Part shown: positions 50,301 through 58,589 of the stretch, piece after piece
Numbering within the stretch: the stretch's first letter is position 1
Layout: each line of letters starts with the position of its first letter
Notes under the pieces: generated by a model
Told to the model about the DNA's origin: nothing
The model's database searches: none
Seen by the model: only the letters and a program-made list of their open reading frames with translations
Made by a program: the position numbers and the translations under genes
DNA from: Solea solea
Lineage: Eukaryota > Chordata > Actinopteri > Pleuronectiformes > Soleidae
Direction: 5' to 3'
Assembly (NCBI RefSeq): GCF_958295425.1
Contig: NC_081151.1
Span: forward strand, 14,046,606 to 14,110,605
DNA: 64,000 bases

Positions 50301-51283
50301 TGCCAGAGCAGGTACTAAAAAAGTACCTGGTAGCAGGTACTATGCTAATGGATATGCAACTTAACTGTGCCGTGGCGAGGCAAGCCGAGTAGAGCTGGTG
50401 GAAACACACCAAATGTGTTCTGAAATCTAGATCAGTGGTCACAAACACAGTGCCCACAAGCACCTGGTCGCCCTCTGATAGCCAATGAGGTGCCTGCAGC
50501 ACAGTTCTAATTGCCTTAACCGAGTGCAGTCACTGATGAGGAACAAAGGTTTACAAACTGATGCTGATGTTGTGTGTTTTTCTGCTGAACAGGTTATTTA
50601 ACATACTTATCTAAATGTGCAGAGCTTGAGACTCACAGCAGCAGATACAACAGCTGTAGTTATCGAGTTGTCCGCAACAAATAGATAAATGAATGCATTT
50701 GTGAGACAATATTCCACAAATGTACAACTTATGTTGCATTCATTTCATGTGAATTAATGCAACATAAGTTTACAAGTGTTCAAAATGTGTTCATTTCCTC
50801 ACATTGTGAAATACAGGAGAGCAAATGGGATTAGCACCAAATACACTGTGGTGGTATGAGTAAAACTGTGAACAGTTTCCCCATTTCTTTATGTACAGAT
50901 GTCTTTCACCAAATAAACTGTGGTGACAGTAGCAAAACTGTGAAAGTAGGAAGATTTTCATTTGTGAGGTGTAGCATGCGATTTATGTAGCTGTAAAGTA
51001 TCTCTGAACTTGTAACAGGTTAGATAAAAAAAATTCTGTGACTTCAAAATTTATGATACACATGTGACTTTCGTATATGCGTACACAATTTACTGGCACA
51101 AGTACACAGAACTTTTGCTACCAAAATACTTTCCAAGTCTGTGAAGGTGGACTGGATGTATATATTTGAAGTAAACCTACTCTGAAGCAGTTCAGAAATG
51201 AGGTTCAACATCTCTTTAGGAGAAACCACGGCGCTGGCTCCTGAGCCTGACTTCTGAGTCTTCACTCGACTCTTCTTTCCCAT
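30000..51283 (-). CDS. setd3: SETD3, actin-histidine N-methyltransferase (complete coding region, 12 coding exons)
   Basis: Twelve exons, each bounded by AG and GT and with matching phases, join to 1785 nt: 594 codons plus TAA, the same length as human SETD3. Coding pieces, in order: 51283-51181, 49928-49836, 49639-49491, 49289-49217, 46874-46618, 40687-40629, 40229-40115, 39959-39885, 38897-38731, 37040-36955, 31652-31492, 30446-30000. SETD3 is a cytosolic SET-domain enzyme that methylates actin His73 using AdoMet. Residues 94-314 form the SET domain and about 345-475 the Rubisco-LSMT-type substrate-binding domain. Residues fall on the human numbering: R75, N256 in RQNQIP, W274-D275, N278-H279 and Y313 in FYGTRSN, so the protein should be active. 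The acidic C-terminal tail after about residue 500 is divergent, as usual. Start: MGKKSRVKTQ is the family N-terminus. Confidence 0.97.
31492..31652 (-). CDS. setd3: setd3 coding exon 11
   Basis: Encodes ELKDYLLGERAMNKIFTLG and NSEFPVSWENEIKLWTFLE of the substrate-binding domain. Acceptor TTTCAG, donor GAG|GTCAGT; enters in phase 1 and leaves in phase 0. Confidence 0.96.
34516..35715 (+). pseudogene. MADF/Myb-SANT-like protein, four-exon pseudogene (transposon-associated family)
   Basis: Four pieces with splice-like borders can be read: 34516-34564 (starts MTEGSVSSGSSEFVMK, donor GTAAGT), 34861-34954 (KWTKEQTAEFICLRGEKDHL then SGAKKSASVAW), 35110-35197 (ILETMGLQGDITPLQAKKCDNL) and 35332-35715 (DCKCPGSGEG, TWPRYVHMDEVLGQ, then a basic charged coiled coil ending MDRLLSILERCVQKD). 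The W...LR...F...W...KK.W.NLK pattern is that of MADF/trihelix DNA-binding domains, many of which come from PIF/Harbinger transposons. Two in-frame stops (TGA 35479-35481, TAG 35524-35526) and a Trp-to-Cys change in KKCDNL show it is broken. It lies antisense within a setd3 intron. No DDE transposase was found beside it. Confidence 0.7.
35993..36036. repeat. (GT)n microsatellite
   Basis: About 22 GT units ending exactly at the hAT element that starts at 36037. Confidence 0.95.
36037..36929 (+). mobile_element. hAT-type element with remnant BED zinc finger
   Basis: The ends are TAGGGATGTAACGAT and its near-perfect reverse complement ATCGTTACATCTCTA. They are flanked by 8-base GTGTGTGT on both sides, as expected for hAT, although this falls in a GT microsatellite. 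Inside, the plus strand near 36320-36475 encodes SEIWAYFVFLKDVESKII, a CRKCKK pair and, after a frame change, MMSHLRDHH. Together this is the C..C...H...H pattern of the BED finger at the N-terminus of hAT transposases. The catalytic part is missing. An ATA repeat lies at 36711-36750 inside it. Confidence 0.8.
36955..37040 (-). CDS. setd3: setd3 coding exon 10
   Basis: Encodes SCVFALHCNEPPISAQLL and AFLRVFCMTE at the start of the substrate-binding domain. Acceptor TTTACAG, donor GAGG|GTAAGA; phases 2 in, 1 out. Confidence 0.96.
37497..37637 (+). mobile_element. tRNA-derived SINE, copy B
   Basis: Starts GGAGGGGCTCAGTGGTTAAG, has GGTCGCAAGTTAAACTCC as a decayed B box, and ends CTAAATGACATGTAATGTAA. 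It lies in a setd3 intron, antisense to the gene. Confidence 0.85.
38534..38689 (+). mobile_element. tRNA-derived SINE, copy C
   Basis: Starts GGGATGGAGTGGCGCAGTGG, has an intact-looking B box within GGTTGCAAGTTCGACTCCAC, and ends CTAAATGACATGTAATGTAA. It lies about 0.9 kb from copy B in the same intron and orientation. Confidence 0.88.
38731..38897 (-). CDS. setd3: setd3 coding exon 9 (end of SET domain)
   Basis: Encodes IYIFYGTRSNAEFVIHNGF with the conserved Tyr (Y313 in FYG), then KIKLGVSKSERLYAMKAE. Acceptor CTGTAG, donor CCCAGC|GTACGT. Phase 0 in, 2 out. Confidence 0.97.
39060..39270. repeat. L2-like dispersed repeat, copy 2
   Basis: Contains GCCAATCCCAGTTGACA, ACACCCTGGACAGGTCACTA and the CATTCACTTACACA block, in the same order as 23510-23725. 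It is in a setd3 intron. Confidence 0.6.
39885..39959 (-). CDS. setd3: setd3 coding exon 8
   Basis: Exactly 25 codons: ITTGYNLEDDRCECVALQDY then KENEQ. Acceptor CTGCAG, donor CAG|GTAACT, phase 0 on both sides. Confidence 0.97.
40115..40229 (-). CDS. setd3: setd3 coding exon 7 (catalytic core)
   Basis: Encodes WAVSSVMTRQNQIP, SRVTLALIPLWDMCNHTNGL. It contains N256, W274 and the NH pair (278-279) that contacts AdoMet and the target histidine. Donor TTG|GTAAAG. Confidence 0.97.
40629..40687 (-). CDS. setd3: setd3 coding exon 6
   Basis: Encodes THPAASNLPLKDTFTFDDY plus two bases of an Arg codon. Acceptor CCCCAG, donor ACAG|GTCAGT. Confidence 0.96.
42451..42738. mobile_element. Small hAT-type non-autonomous element (MITE)
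   Basis: Ends TAGGGCTGCGATGA and its partner TTAGTTGCAGCCCTA are inverted. The flanking 8-mers GCCACAGT and GTCACAAT match at six of eight positions, fitting a decayed hAT target duplication. No coding sequence. Confidence 0.75.
44321..44367. repeat. (GT)n microsatellite
   Basis: About 23 GT units. Confidence 0.95.
44740..44870 (+). repeat. Fish short dispersed repeat
   Basis: Contains GAGCAAGGTACCCAAACCCC, TGCTCCCCGGGTGCT and GGCTGCCCACTGCTCC, a block order I know from many fish repeats. The parent element is not assigned. Confidence 0.5.
45690..46000 (+). pseudogene. L1-type LINE ORF1 fragment
   Basis: Near 45700-45980 the plus strand encodes a coiled-coil piece with HATELQAARKRLDEAETRIL and ELKKQVRALTESLD, typical of the coiled coil of fish L1 ORF1. 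Stops and frame breaks lie before it, and the similarity fades after about 45990. Confidence 0.7.
46618..46874 (-). CDS. setd3: setd3 coding exon 5 (SET domain, largest internal exon)
   Basis: Encodes PLYSQDRILQAMGNVTLALH, LLCERANVTSPWLPYIRSLP, EYDTPLYY and QYKNTARQYAYFYKLVQ. Acceptor CCTCAG, donor CAG|GTAGGC. Confidence 0.97.
47030..47230. repeat. L2-like dispersed repeat, copy 3
   Basis: Contains GATGCCAATCCCAGCTGACA, TACACCCTGGACAGGTTGCC and CACTCTCACACTCACAGTC, in the order of the copies at 23.5 and 39.1 kb. It lies just upstream of coding exon 5, in the intron. Confidence 0.65.
48217..49066 (+). mobile_element. hAT-type element with BED-finger start
   Basis: Begins TAGGGCTGTAAAGTCCCTGT and ends with the inverted GGTCGACAGCCTT. 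Inside, the plus strand encodes MSKKSAVWQHFTKIDADKK (near 48528), which looks like the start of a BED zinc finger, but no transposase core follows. Its right half is closely related to 53800-54187. The outer borders are less certain than those of the other hAT elements. Confidence 0.6.
49217..49289 (-). CDS. setd3: setd3 coding exon 4
   Basis: Encodes AEELFLWIPRKMLMTVESAQ and NSVL plus one base. Acceptor ATGCAG, donor CTTG|GTGAGA. Confidence 0.97.
49491..49639 (-). CDS. setd3: setd3 coding exon 3
   Basis: Encodes REDYFPDLMSWATENGAS (R75 in it) and GYGLRATRDIK, the start of the SET domain. Acceptor TTCAG, donor AAG|GTGAGT. Confidence 0.97.
49836..49928 (-). CDS. setd3: setd3 coding exon 2
   Basis: In the frame set by the neighbouring exons it encodes CSSAAPSAGKEWEEYIQIR and LVEKIRKKQK. 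A longer open frame over the same bases is out of phase and not used. Acceptor TCCCAG, donor AAGG|GTGAGT. Confidence 0.96.
50160..50430 (+). repeat. Dispersed repeat, copy 3 (GGTACY-rich family, short)
   Basis: Contains GAACCTTGCCAGAGCAGGTA and AGTACCTGGTAGCAGGTACT, as in copies 1 and 2, but lacks most of their flanks. It is in the intron between coding exons 1 and 2 of setd3. Confidence 0.65.
51181..51283 (-). CDS. setd3: setd3 first coding exon
   Basis: Starts with ATG at 51283 and encodes MGKKSRVKTQKSGSG and VVSPKEMLNLISELLQ, close to the human N-terminus. An acceptor (CTACCCAG) puts 16 noncoding bases before the ATG, so the exon spans 51181-51299 and a noncoding exon lies upstream. Donor CAGA|GTAGGT. 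Confidence 0.97.
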
Positions 51284-51384
51284 GGTGCTGGACGGACAAC
51301 TGGGTAGAGAAGACACATTATAACAGTTAGAACCAGACATGCTGACTTACTGCCACCAAAACACCATGTTCAACCGGGTCATGT

Positions 51385-51660
51385 AATGGTAAATGGTTTA
51401 AATTTATATAGGGCTTTTCTAGTCTCGATGACCACTCAAAGCTGCTTTTCACTATAGTTTGACATTCACCCCTATATACTCACTCTCATTAAGTGCATCT
51501 ACAGTATGTGCAGTGCATTTTTCTATCACTCATCTTTCATACCATTCACACACACAGCCACCAGGAGCAATGTGGGGTTAGGTGTCTTGCCCAAGGACAC
51601 ATCAGCATGTAGATTAGTGGAGCAGGGAATGAAGCCCACAACCATTACCTTTGAGCTACA
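51385..51660 (+). repeat. Fish dispersed repeat (GATGACCACTCAAAGCTGCTTT family), copy 1
   Basis: Contains TATATAGGGCTTTTCTAGTC, GACCACTCAAAGCTGCTTTT, GGAGCAATGTGGGGTTA and GTGTCTTGCCCAAGGACAC. A second, shorter copy is at 61830-62050. Confidence 0.65.
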
Positions 51661-53800
51661 GTCACTCAGTTTTTCCTCGGTGAGACGGCTTCTTTTGGGC
51701 TGTTTTGATTTGGTTTTGGAGCAAGAATCGTGGTATTATGGTGGTGATCTTCCCCAGCTTCGCCCCAGTCAGCCAAAATTCCTTCACAAGCAGTATGGAA
51801 ATTCAACCCTCTATACCCATGCAGAGCTGTCATCAGTGGCACCGCATCTCGCTGCACATCTGAGCTACAAATTCATCAGTCTACATCGGTCACATGACCA
51901 CATGATGACATGGGACACTGGACGAGATGAAATAAAAACATTTTTTTTAAAGAAATTATTTTATAGTTAGGTTCGCTTTAGGGCTGTCAATCTTCCTCTA
52001 TAATCCGATTCAAATTATATTCCTTATTATTTTTAATATTAGAATTATATTTGAATTTTTAATTAAAATTTTAATACATTTTAACTTAATATTATGTGGT
52101 TGTTATACGTTCTGTCCACTGGGCCATGCATGGGACATTGACTCTTGACAGCGTTAATATATTTAACATAATTATAATTATAGTTTGCCAGGGTGCAGTG
52201 TTGGCAGGTGTCCCCTCATGTTGCTCGTTGTCGAGTGACATCTTTATTTTTCAGCTTGTTCATGGAAAGCCAAAAACTTTTGACACATCGCTTTTTAGAT
52301 GGTCAGGAGTGGTGATCTCTGTGATTGATTGTTGTGATTCAGAAAACTTTATTGCAAGGGTTGTATGTGAGCAAAGCATTTTGTTTTTCACAAATACACA
52401 TTCAAACAGTAAATACAGCATTTGATTATTATTGATTTTTTTAATATTTGAATTATATTCGCCAAATTCACGTGACCACGACCAAAACCGGTATATACCA
52501 GTTAACGTAAACCCTGCCACACACACACAAGGACATTCAGGAGGGGTTGTAAGTGTGAAACTTGAAAAGTTCTTTCAGATATTATCTGGAGAATATCCTA
52601 CCAGCTCCCTTGTCTAATCTCCACAAAATATGAGATATATGAGATATGAGAACACAGCAGGACAAAGTAATAGTGTGGATGGATTATTGTCTTTACACAT
52701 CTTGGGCTAGGCAACATTATTTAAAGAGGAACTAAACGGGACAGCACAACGATATTTTTTTACTTTTCAGTGCAAGATTATGACATCCACACCAGCAAAA
52801 CACCTGCTACAAAAACATGTACCAATGAGGACATGTTTAATTTCCTAGTCTTTGGCACAGTTAACATGACTTCCTCTTCGCCATGCAAAAGCAGCCCTTA
52901 CAGAAAAACTAGCCAGAGCATGCATTTTAAAGTAGAAGTTTACTACGCAAACAAAGAACTCCTTTCTCACATGCAAAGGTATGCAACTGCTCACACACAT
53001 ACACTATTACACAATCTAGACAGTGTATCAAAGCAAAGGAAGCAGCTGAGGTGATTCTTGTCACCTGGAGTCTCTTTGTTTGTAACCACACACACACCCA
53101 GCATGAGTGAGAGTGTGTGCGTCTTACTCTTCCTGTCACACCGAGCTGCTAAGGGACAAAACTAGCAGTGGTCTGGTGTGGTCCAAAGCCAGCTGCCTAA
53201 AAGAATAAAGTTTCTGGCAGCCACTTCCCAAATATTACCGACCAAAATGCTTCGATACTCAAAAGCATACTCTAAACATGCCTTGTTTTTCGGCCCTAAG
53301 TTTCAGTACCTACGGAGTTAATCACGTTATCAAGTTCTGATAATGCTGCCGGTGATTGGCTCGTGACGAAGGGGCTAAAAATGCCTGAGGATTCCAAGAG
53401 GAGGAAAGAAGACTAAAAGTTTTAACACATCTTATGTGTGCAGGCAAACCCAGCCATCCTGGTTACAGGACCGTCTACGGCGCAAAGATGGATAATTTTA
53501 AAAAGTTACCCAACATACAGGTTACCTGACATACTCCATAGTTGGAAAAAACTTAAGTGTGTGTGCACGTGCTGTTTCTCTCTATGTGAGTTTGTTTTCT
53601 CTCTTGCCCTCCCTTACTTGTGTACATTTGTCTGCACTTTTTCAGTGTCGACCAGTGTTTTCTGTGTGTTGCATTTCTCTGTGTAAAGATTTACTAACAT
53701 GTTTAAAACATCTAGATGCCTTTTTTGTGCCAAATTTGTACTTCACAGGAGAGAAACTGTGTTTTAAGTTTAAAGAAAGACATTAAAACAGTCTTCTATT
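51660..53800 (-). other. setd3: setd3 intron 1 interior
   Basis: AT-rich DNA. A start-like TTAGGGCTGTCAATC at 51979 may be one end of a hAT element whose partner I could not place. No exon was recognised. Confidence 0.4.
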
Positions 53801-54187
53801 TCCAGGCTAGTCAGTCCTCTAACATCCATGTCAAAGACATAGGCATTACAAACATGGCATATCATATAAAAACAGTAAGCTAACTTGTCTGCGTTAGGTT
53901 GCTCCGTCCGTTTTGAGTATATGAACGTATCAGAATTGGCATATTTCTGAGTTTTAGTCAAATAATTGTTGATTTTTTTGTACAACTGCAGGCGCACCGG
54001 CCCGCAACAACGACAGCTGTCTATTAATGTCAGCTGAGCTGAGACACTGACAAGACTAGTTGACATACTATATTTTCAGAAATCATGGGCTATGATATTG
54101 CGCAGACGCACGCCGTCAGACTCTGTCGACCCAATTTCAGGGCTTCAGTCGACCAAGACTTCTTTTAGTTGATTACAACCCTAGAGC
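53800..54187 (+). mobile_element. hAT-type element, 5'-truncated relative of 48217-49066
   Basis: From CCTCTAACATCCATGTCAAA through CATATCATATAAAAACAGTA to CAGGGCTTCAGTCGACCAAG it follows the right half of the 48.2 kb element. It ends with GATTACAACCCTA, a hAT-like terminus. The left end is missing. Confidence 0.65.
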
Positions 54188-55199
54188 AAAGAAACTGTAA
54201 AAAATAAGGAAAATCAAAGAACTTGTTTTAATTGTTAAAAAAAACTTCTTTTTAATTAAGTCACATTTTTGTGCATTTTTCCATAAGCAATCTTAATGAA
54301 AACCTTAAATTAAAGAACACATTTTGATTTCTTTCCCTTTGCTGGGATGATTTTGTGCTGTTACTTGCAATGTGTACTGTGTCTTTGTTATATGTTGTGC
54401 TTTGTGTGACATTGCAAATGGAGCTGCGATGGTAAAAAAGGGAAAAAACATGTCTGGCAGTAAAAAAAAAAAAAAAAATCCAAATATTTATTGCTCTCCG
54501 TCTCTCCCTGTGTACTGCAAAAACTTGTTTTCCAGGTCATAACAAAAAGCCAGATTCTCACAGAACTCAGCAGTGGCACAAATCCTCACTTACCATTAGT
54601 GACATGAAAATCTAGTGTCCAGGTCTAAATATAGTCACCAGGATTAACACGTGCAACAGAGAAACCTTTGTATTGTGTCGCTTTTTAAAGGATGAGGTCC
54701 TGCACCCAATGTGCAGAGCACAGTTAGCAGTGTAGTTTCTGTTTAAAGTTAATGTCTGACAGCTGATGAGTAAACTCATTCTGACATTAGTTGTGGTCGT
54801 GTCACGACTTCATTTTGACAGTCACTGCCTCTCCCAACTTCAGTTTAGCCTCTCCCAGTGCCGGCAGTAGCCACTCCACTAGGCCAGCAGCTAGCTCCCG
54901 AACAACAAGGACTGAGGCTTGTCCGACCAGAGCCGAAAAAGAACGAGGCATGGTAACTGTACGGAGCTCACTCTTCCGCACTGACTTATATTAGCGAACT
55001 AGCTGTTAGCAAATACGCTGTGCAGTGACAGCCCTGACTTTTAATAGAAGCTAATCTGCTGCGTAGCTAGCCGTGTCCGCTAACACGTAGCAGCCAATTT
55101 ACGACATACACACACATGCAGTAAAGGAAAATAAACAAAGGGAAGAAGGAATAAAGCATATGCACGGTAGCCGTGGACATATATCTCCGGCTCATTCAT

Positions 55200-55460
55200 A
55201 CCTTTCCAGTGATAGCAGCAGCTGCAGCGGTAGTGTCTCTGTTCATGTACACGGACGCACCTTAACTCAGTCAGCGTATGCGATTGGTGTAACGGATTCC
55301 AGCATACTAATTGCTCGTTGGCCAGCGAACATCTAACGGGCTGGAGTTGCCGCTTCGGGTAACGCCCCTTTCTCACCGCGCATTCTGATTGGACACGCAC
55401 TTTTAGAAAGAACATGTGACCATAGATGGTGTGAGGTGCGGTGATTGGTTAAAACACATG
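55200..55460 (-). promoter_or_regulatory. setd3: setd3 promoter and probable noncoding exon 1
   Basis: Three CCAAT boxes on the minus strand (55283-55287, 55388-55392, 55444-55448) precede a CpG-containing, GC-richer stretch. A donor-like GAAAG|GTATGA lies at 55202/55201. A TATA-less, CCAAT-type housekeeping promoter starting transcription near 55210-55270 fits. A second candidate donor (ATG|GTAAGTGAG near 54591) cannot be excluded, so the noncoding exon may lie nearer 54.6 kb. Confidence 0.5.
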
Positions 55461-55500
55461 TCAGTCATCAGAAAGGCTTCGGCGTTTTCCTCCTTACGAA

Positions 55501-56911
55501 TATGGCAAGCCATTTTAACATTTAACAGCTAGACTGGATATGTGTTGCAGATATCTCTAATTCAGTTTTGCCTAGTCAAAAAGAACATTTCAGATATCCA
55601 CAAAGACATTCTTCCTATCCATAATTGTCATTTCAGATATCTACAAAGACATTCTTCCTAGGACAAATGACGTCACTTTTGCCATTCATTTGTATGGGGT
55701 TTATCATTACGGATATCTACAATTCAGTTGCAGATATCCACTATGTGAATGACGGATATCTGCAATTGAATTGTAGTAATTCCAGTTAGAGATATCTACA
55801 ATTTGATTCTGACTGGTCATAACTCCAGTTCAAGATATCTTTAATTCACCTCAATTCAAGATATCTACATGTTCCTTTACAGATATCTTAAATTAAGTTT
55901 TGACTAGGCGAAATGACGTTGTAGATATCTGTAACTGGAGTTAGGGATAGTCATAATTTAATTGTAGATATCTATTATGAAGTTATAGATATCTTGATAT
56001 GAATTTTGATTAGAGAGATCTGAAATTGGAGATATCTGTAACTTTCATTCTGCCTTGTCAAAATGTAATTACAGATATCTTGAATTAGAGTTTTGACTAG
56101 GTGAAATTACGTTGCAGATATCTGTATGCAAATTAGGCCCACTGTAGGCGGGAGCAGAGCGTGTTGTTGTTCAAATCATCAAGTCACATAGAACTAACGA
56201 CGCTGAAGTTAGCCTCCGATTTGCCAGCTTCCGATTTGAGACTTAAGGGGAAAGTTAAGGGGAAATTTACCGAATGTGCAGTGCGACTGTTTGTCGACTG
56301 ATTATCTTTTTTTTACGTGAGTGGACTGAATAATGTCAATGTCAATGTTAATGTTCATAAGCTTGCACGTACTGTTAACACAATTACGGTAATACAAGCG
56401 CTAACCAGATGTGATGCCCGGGGTGTATGTTGTTGTTAGTTCCCAGCAATAAAGCAAGAGAACGTGAAGCTCTGTGTCCTCATTTATACAGGCTAAGTAA
56501 ACGCTACTCGTAAATACCACAGGAAGTAAACCCACGTCTTCTTTGATTATGGCAGGAGGGGGAAATTACGTATTTATGAATATCTAAAATGAGCAACGTC
56601 ATGCACAATAATATGCACTAGTCATAATGACGTTTGAGATATCTTTAACTTTCATTCTGCCTAGTCAAAACTGAATTACAGATATCTGCAATTGTCATTT
56701 AAGATGTGTGACGAGTTGAATGTCGTTTTCAATGACTTCATTGCAGATAGCTGTAGTTTTGACTAGTCACAATTACGTTACAGATATCTTGAATGACAAT
56801 TTCGACTATCCAAAATGTAATTACGACTCGTCAGAAAGACGTTGTTGATATCTACAATGTTAATTCCGGATAGACAAACTTAGCGTTTAAATGTTAAAAT
56901 GGCTTGCCATA
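55501..56911. mobile_element. TA-flanked element packed with GATATC palindromes
   Basis: The ends are inverted copies of TGGCAAGCCATTTTAACATT, each flanked by TA, as after Tc1/mariner-type insertion. Between them about twenty GATATC motifs occur, mostly as AGATATCT, in clusters at 55549-56125 and 56630-56860. They alternate with recurrent spacers such as TTGACTAG, CTAGTCAAAA and AATGACGT. The middle (56150-56600) lacks the motif. There is no coding sequence. The element fills the setd3-proximal part of the divergent spacer. Confidence 0.7.
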
Positions 56912-57119
56912 GGCTGAGGACGTAATTCACGTTCACGTACTGTGACGTAAGTGGCGCTGTGTCGTCATCATCAGTCAGCTTGCTGATGACACCACAATCT
57001 TTGTAAAAAAATGCTAGCCAGATACCTGTCGCCATTCATGTAATTAACCACTTTTCAAGGCCTCTGGTCTATATCTAAATATAAATAAATGTGAATTATT
57101 ACCTTAAAAAGATTGTAAT

Positions 57120-58440
57120 ATACAAACTATTTGCAACATTCCGATCAAGGAAGAAGTTACATATTTGGGTATTCTTATCTCCAAAGATCAAAAAGTGAAG
57201 AATCATACACATTATATCAGAAAAGGTGTTGTTATGAATAATTATGAATCTGGCGGGCTCAACTTTTTGGACTTTAATACACTAAATAATACATTTAAGA
57301 TAAATTGGGCCAAGCATTTCCTAAAAAACCCTGTCTCAATTTAGAACTATATTGTTTATATATTCTCTCGCTTTGGTGGTCTGAGCTTTATTTTGAACTG
57401 CAATTACAATGTGGACAAACTCCCTGTTGAACTGTCCAATTTTTAAAAGCAGGTCCTCTTAGCATGGTCTCTAATTTATAACTCACCTCACAGGTATCTG
57501 ATTTGGAATAACAGAGATATTTTATATAAAAACAAGTCACCTTTTTTGAGAACTGGGTACAGAATCAAATTCTCCTGGTGTGCCAAGTATTTAACGGAGA
57601 GGGGCGATTTTTTTCTTATAGAGAGTTTCTTTTAACAAATAATATTCCAGTTACGCCTCAAGAATTTGCAATCGTATTTGATGCCATTCCATCAGGCACG
57701 ATAATGCTTTTTGGAGATACTGGCAGAACACCTCCCACTTCTGTCTCCCTCCCCGCTGTGGCTAAATCACCTGTTGGAAAGATCTGTTTTTCTAAACTTC
57801 ATGGAAATAACAAGAACATTCGTGCCCTGTTTCAGAATTGTTTCTATTATTATTTCTATTCCAAATGTTACATTTTATTGGAACAGATTTGTAAACTACA
57901 TTGATTGGAAAAGGTTTGGTTGATACCTAACAAATACATGATAGTAAAATATTAGTCAAAATAATTCACAGATATTACCCTGCTAATCATTATATGACTA
58001 AATTTAAAAGAGACATAAATGCAAACTGTTCTTTTTGTGAAGACCACCCAGAAACTGTTTTACACCTCTTTTGGTATTGTTCACACACCAGATCATTTTG
58101 GCAAAACTTCAGCAGATTCATCATTGACCATATTTATAAAGACTTTGTCTTATTATGGGAGAATGTGGTATTTTGCTTTTATAGAACTCAAAATAGAGAG
58201 AATATGTACTTCATTATTAATTTATAAATTCTATTGGCATAATTTCATATTCATAAATGTAAATTCAATGGTAAAAAACCTAATTTTGTCTCTTTTACCC
58301 ATGAAGTTGTGCACTATATTTCTTTGATTTCTGGCTCTAGCAACAAGAAGGCAATTAAAACTGTCAATGTTTGGTCGTCTATTTCTTTCTCTTTTTAATA
58401 ACTTATTAGCTACCCTGGCAAAGTTTTATTTCTCCTGTTT
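57120..58440 (+). pseudogene. L1-type LINE ORF2 3' fragment
   Basis: The plus strand encodes, with frame breaks, SGGLNFLDFNTLNNTFKINW, RYLIWNNRDILYKNKSPF, VTPQEFAIVFDAIPSG and a final CSFCEDHPETVLHLFWYC zinc-knuckle-like piece. This order is the C-terminal part of fish L1 ORF2, after the reverse transcriptase domain. Several stops and shifts make it dead. The endonuclease and catalytic RT parts are absent. Confidence 0.8.
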
Positions 58441-58589
58441 GTGCTCTTTGAAAAAAAGTGGCGCTGTGTCACTCACTCACGTACTGCACGAATGAACTGC
58501 ATTCAATGAATGACGGATTTGGCAGGGAACTGGGCTCCTGGTGAACACATTTTTTCACTATATCCAGGATATACCCAGGGTGTACCAGT

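Noticed and set aside
55549..56860. CRISPR-like array
   Set aside because: The repeated unit is a 6-8 base palindrome at irregular spacing in a vertebrate genome, inside an element with inverted ends.
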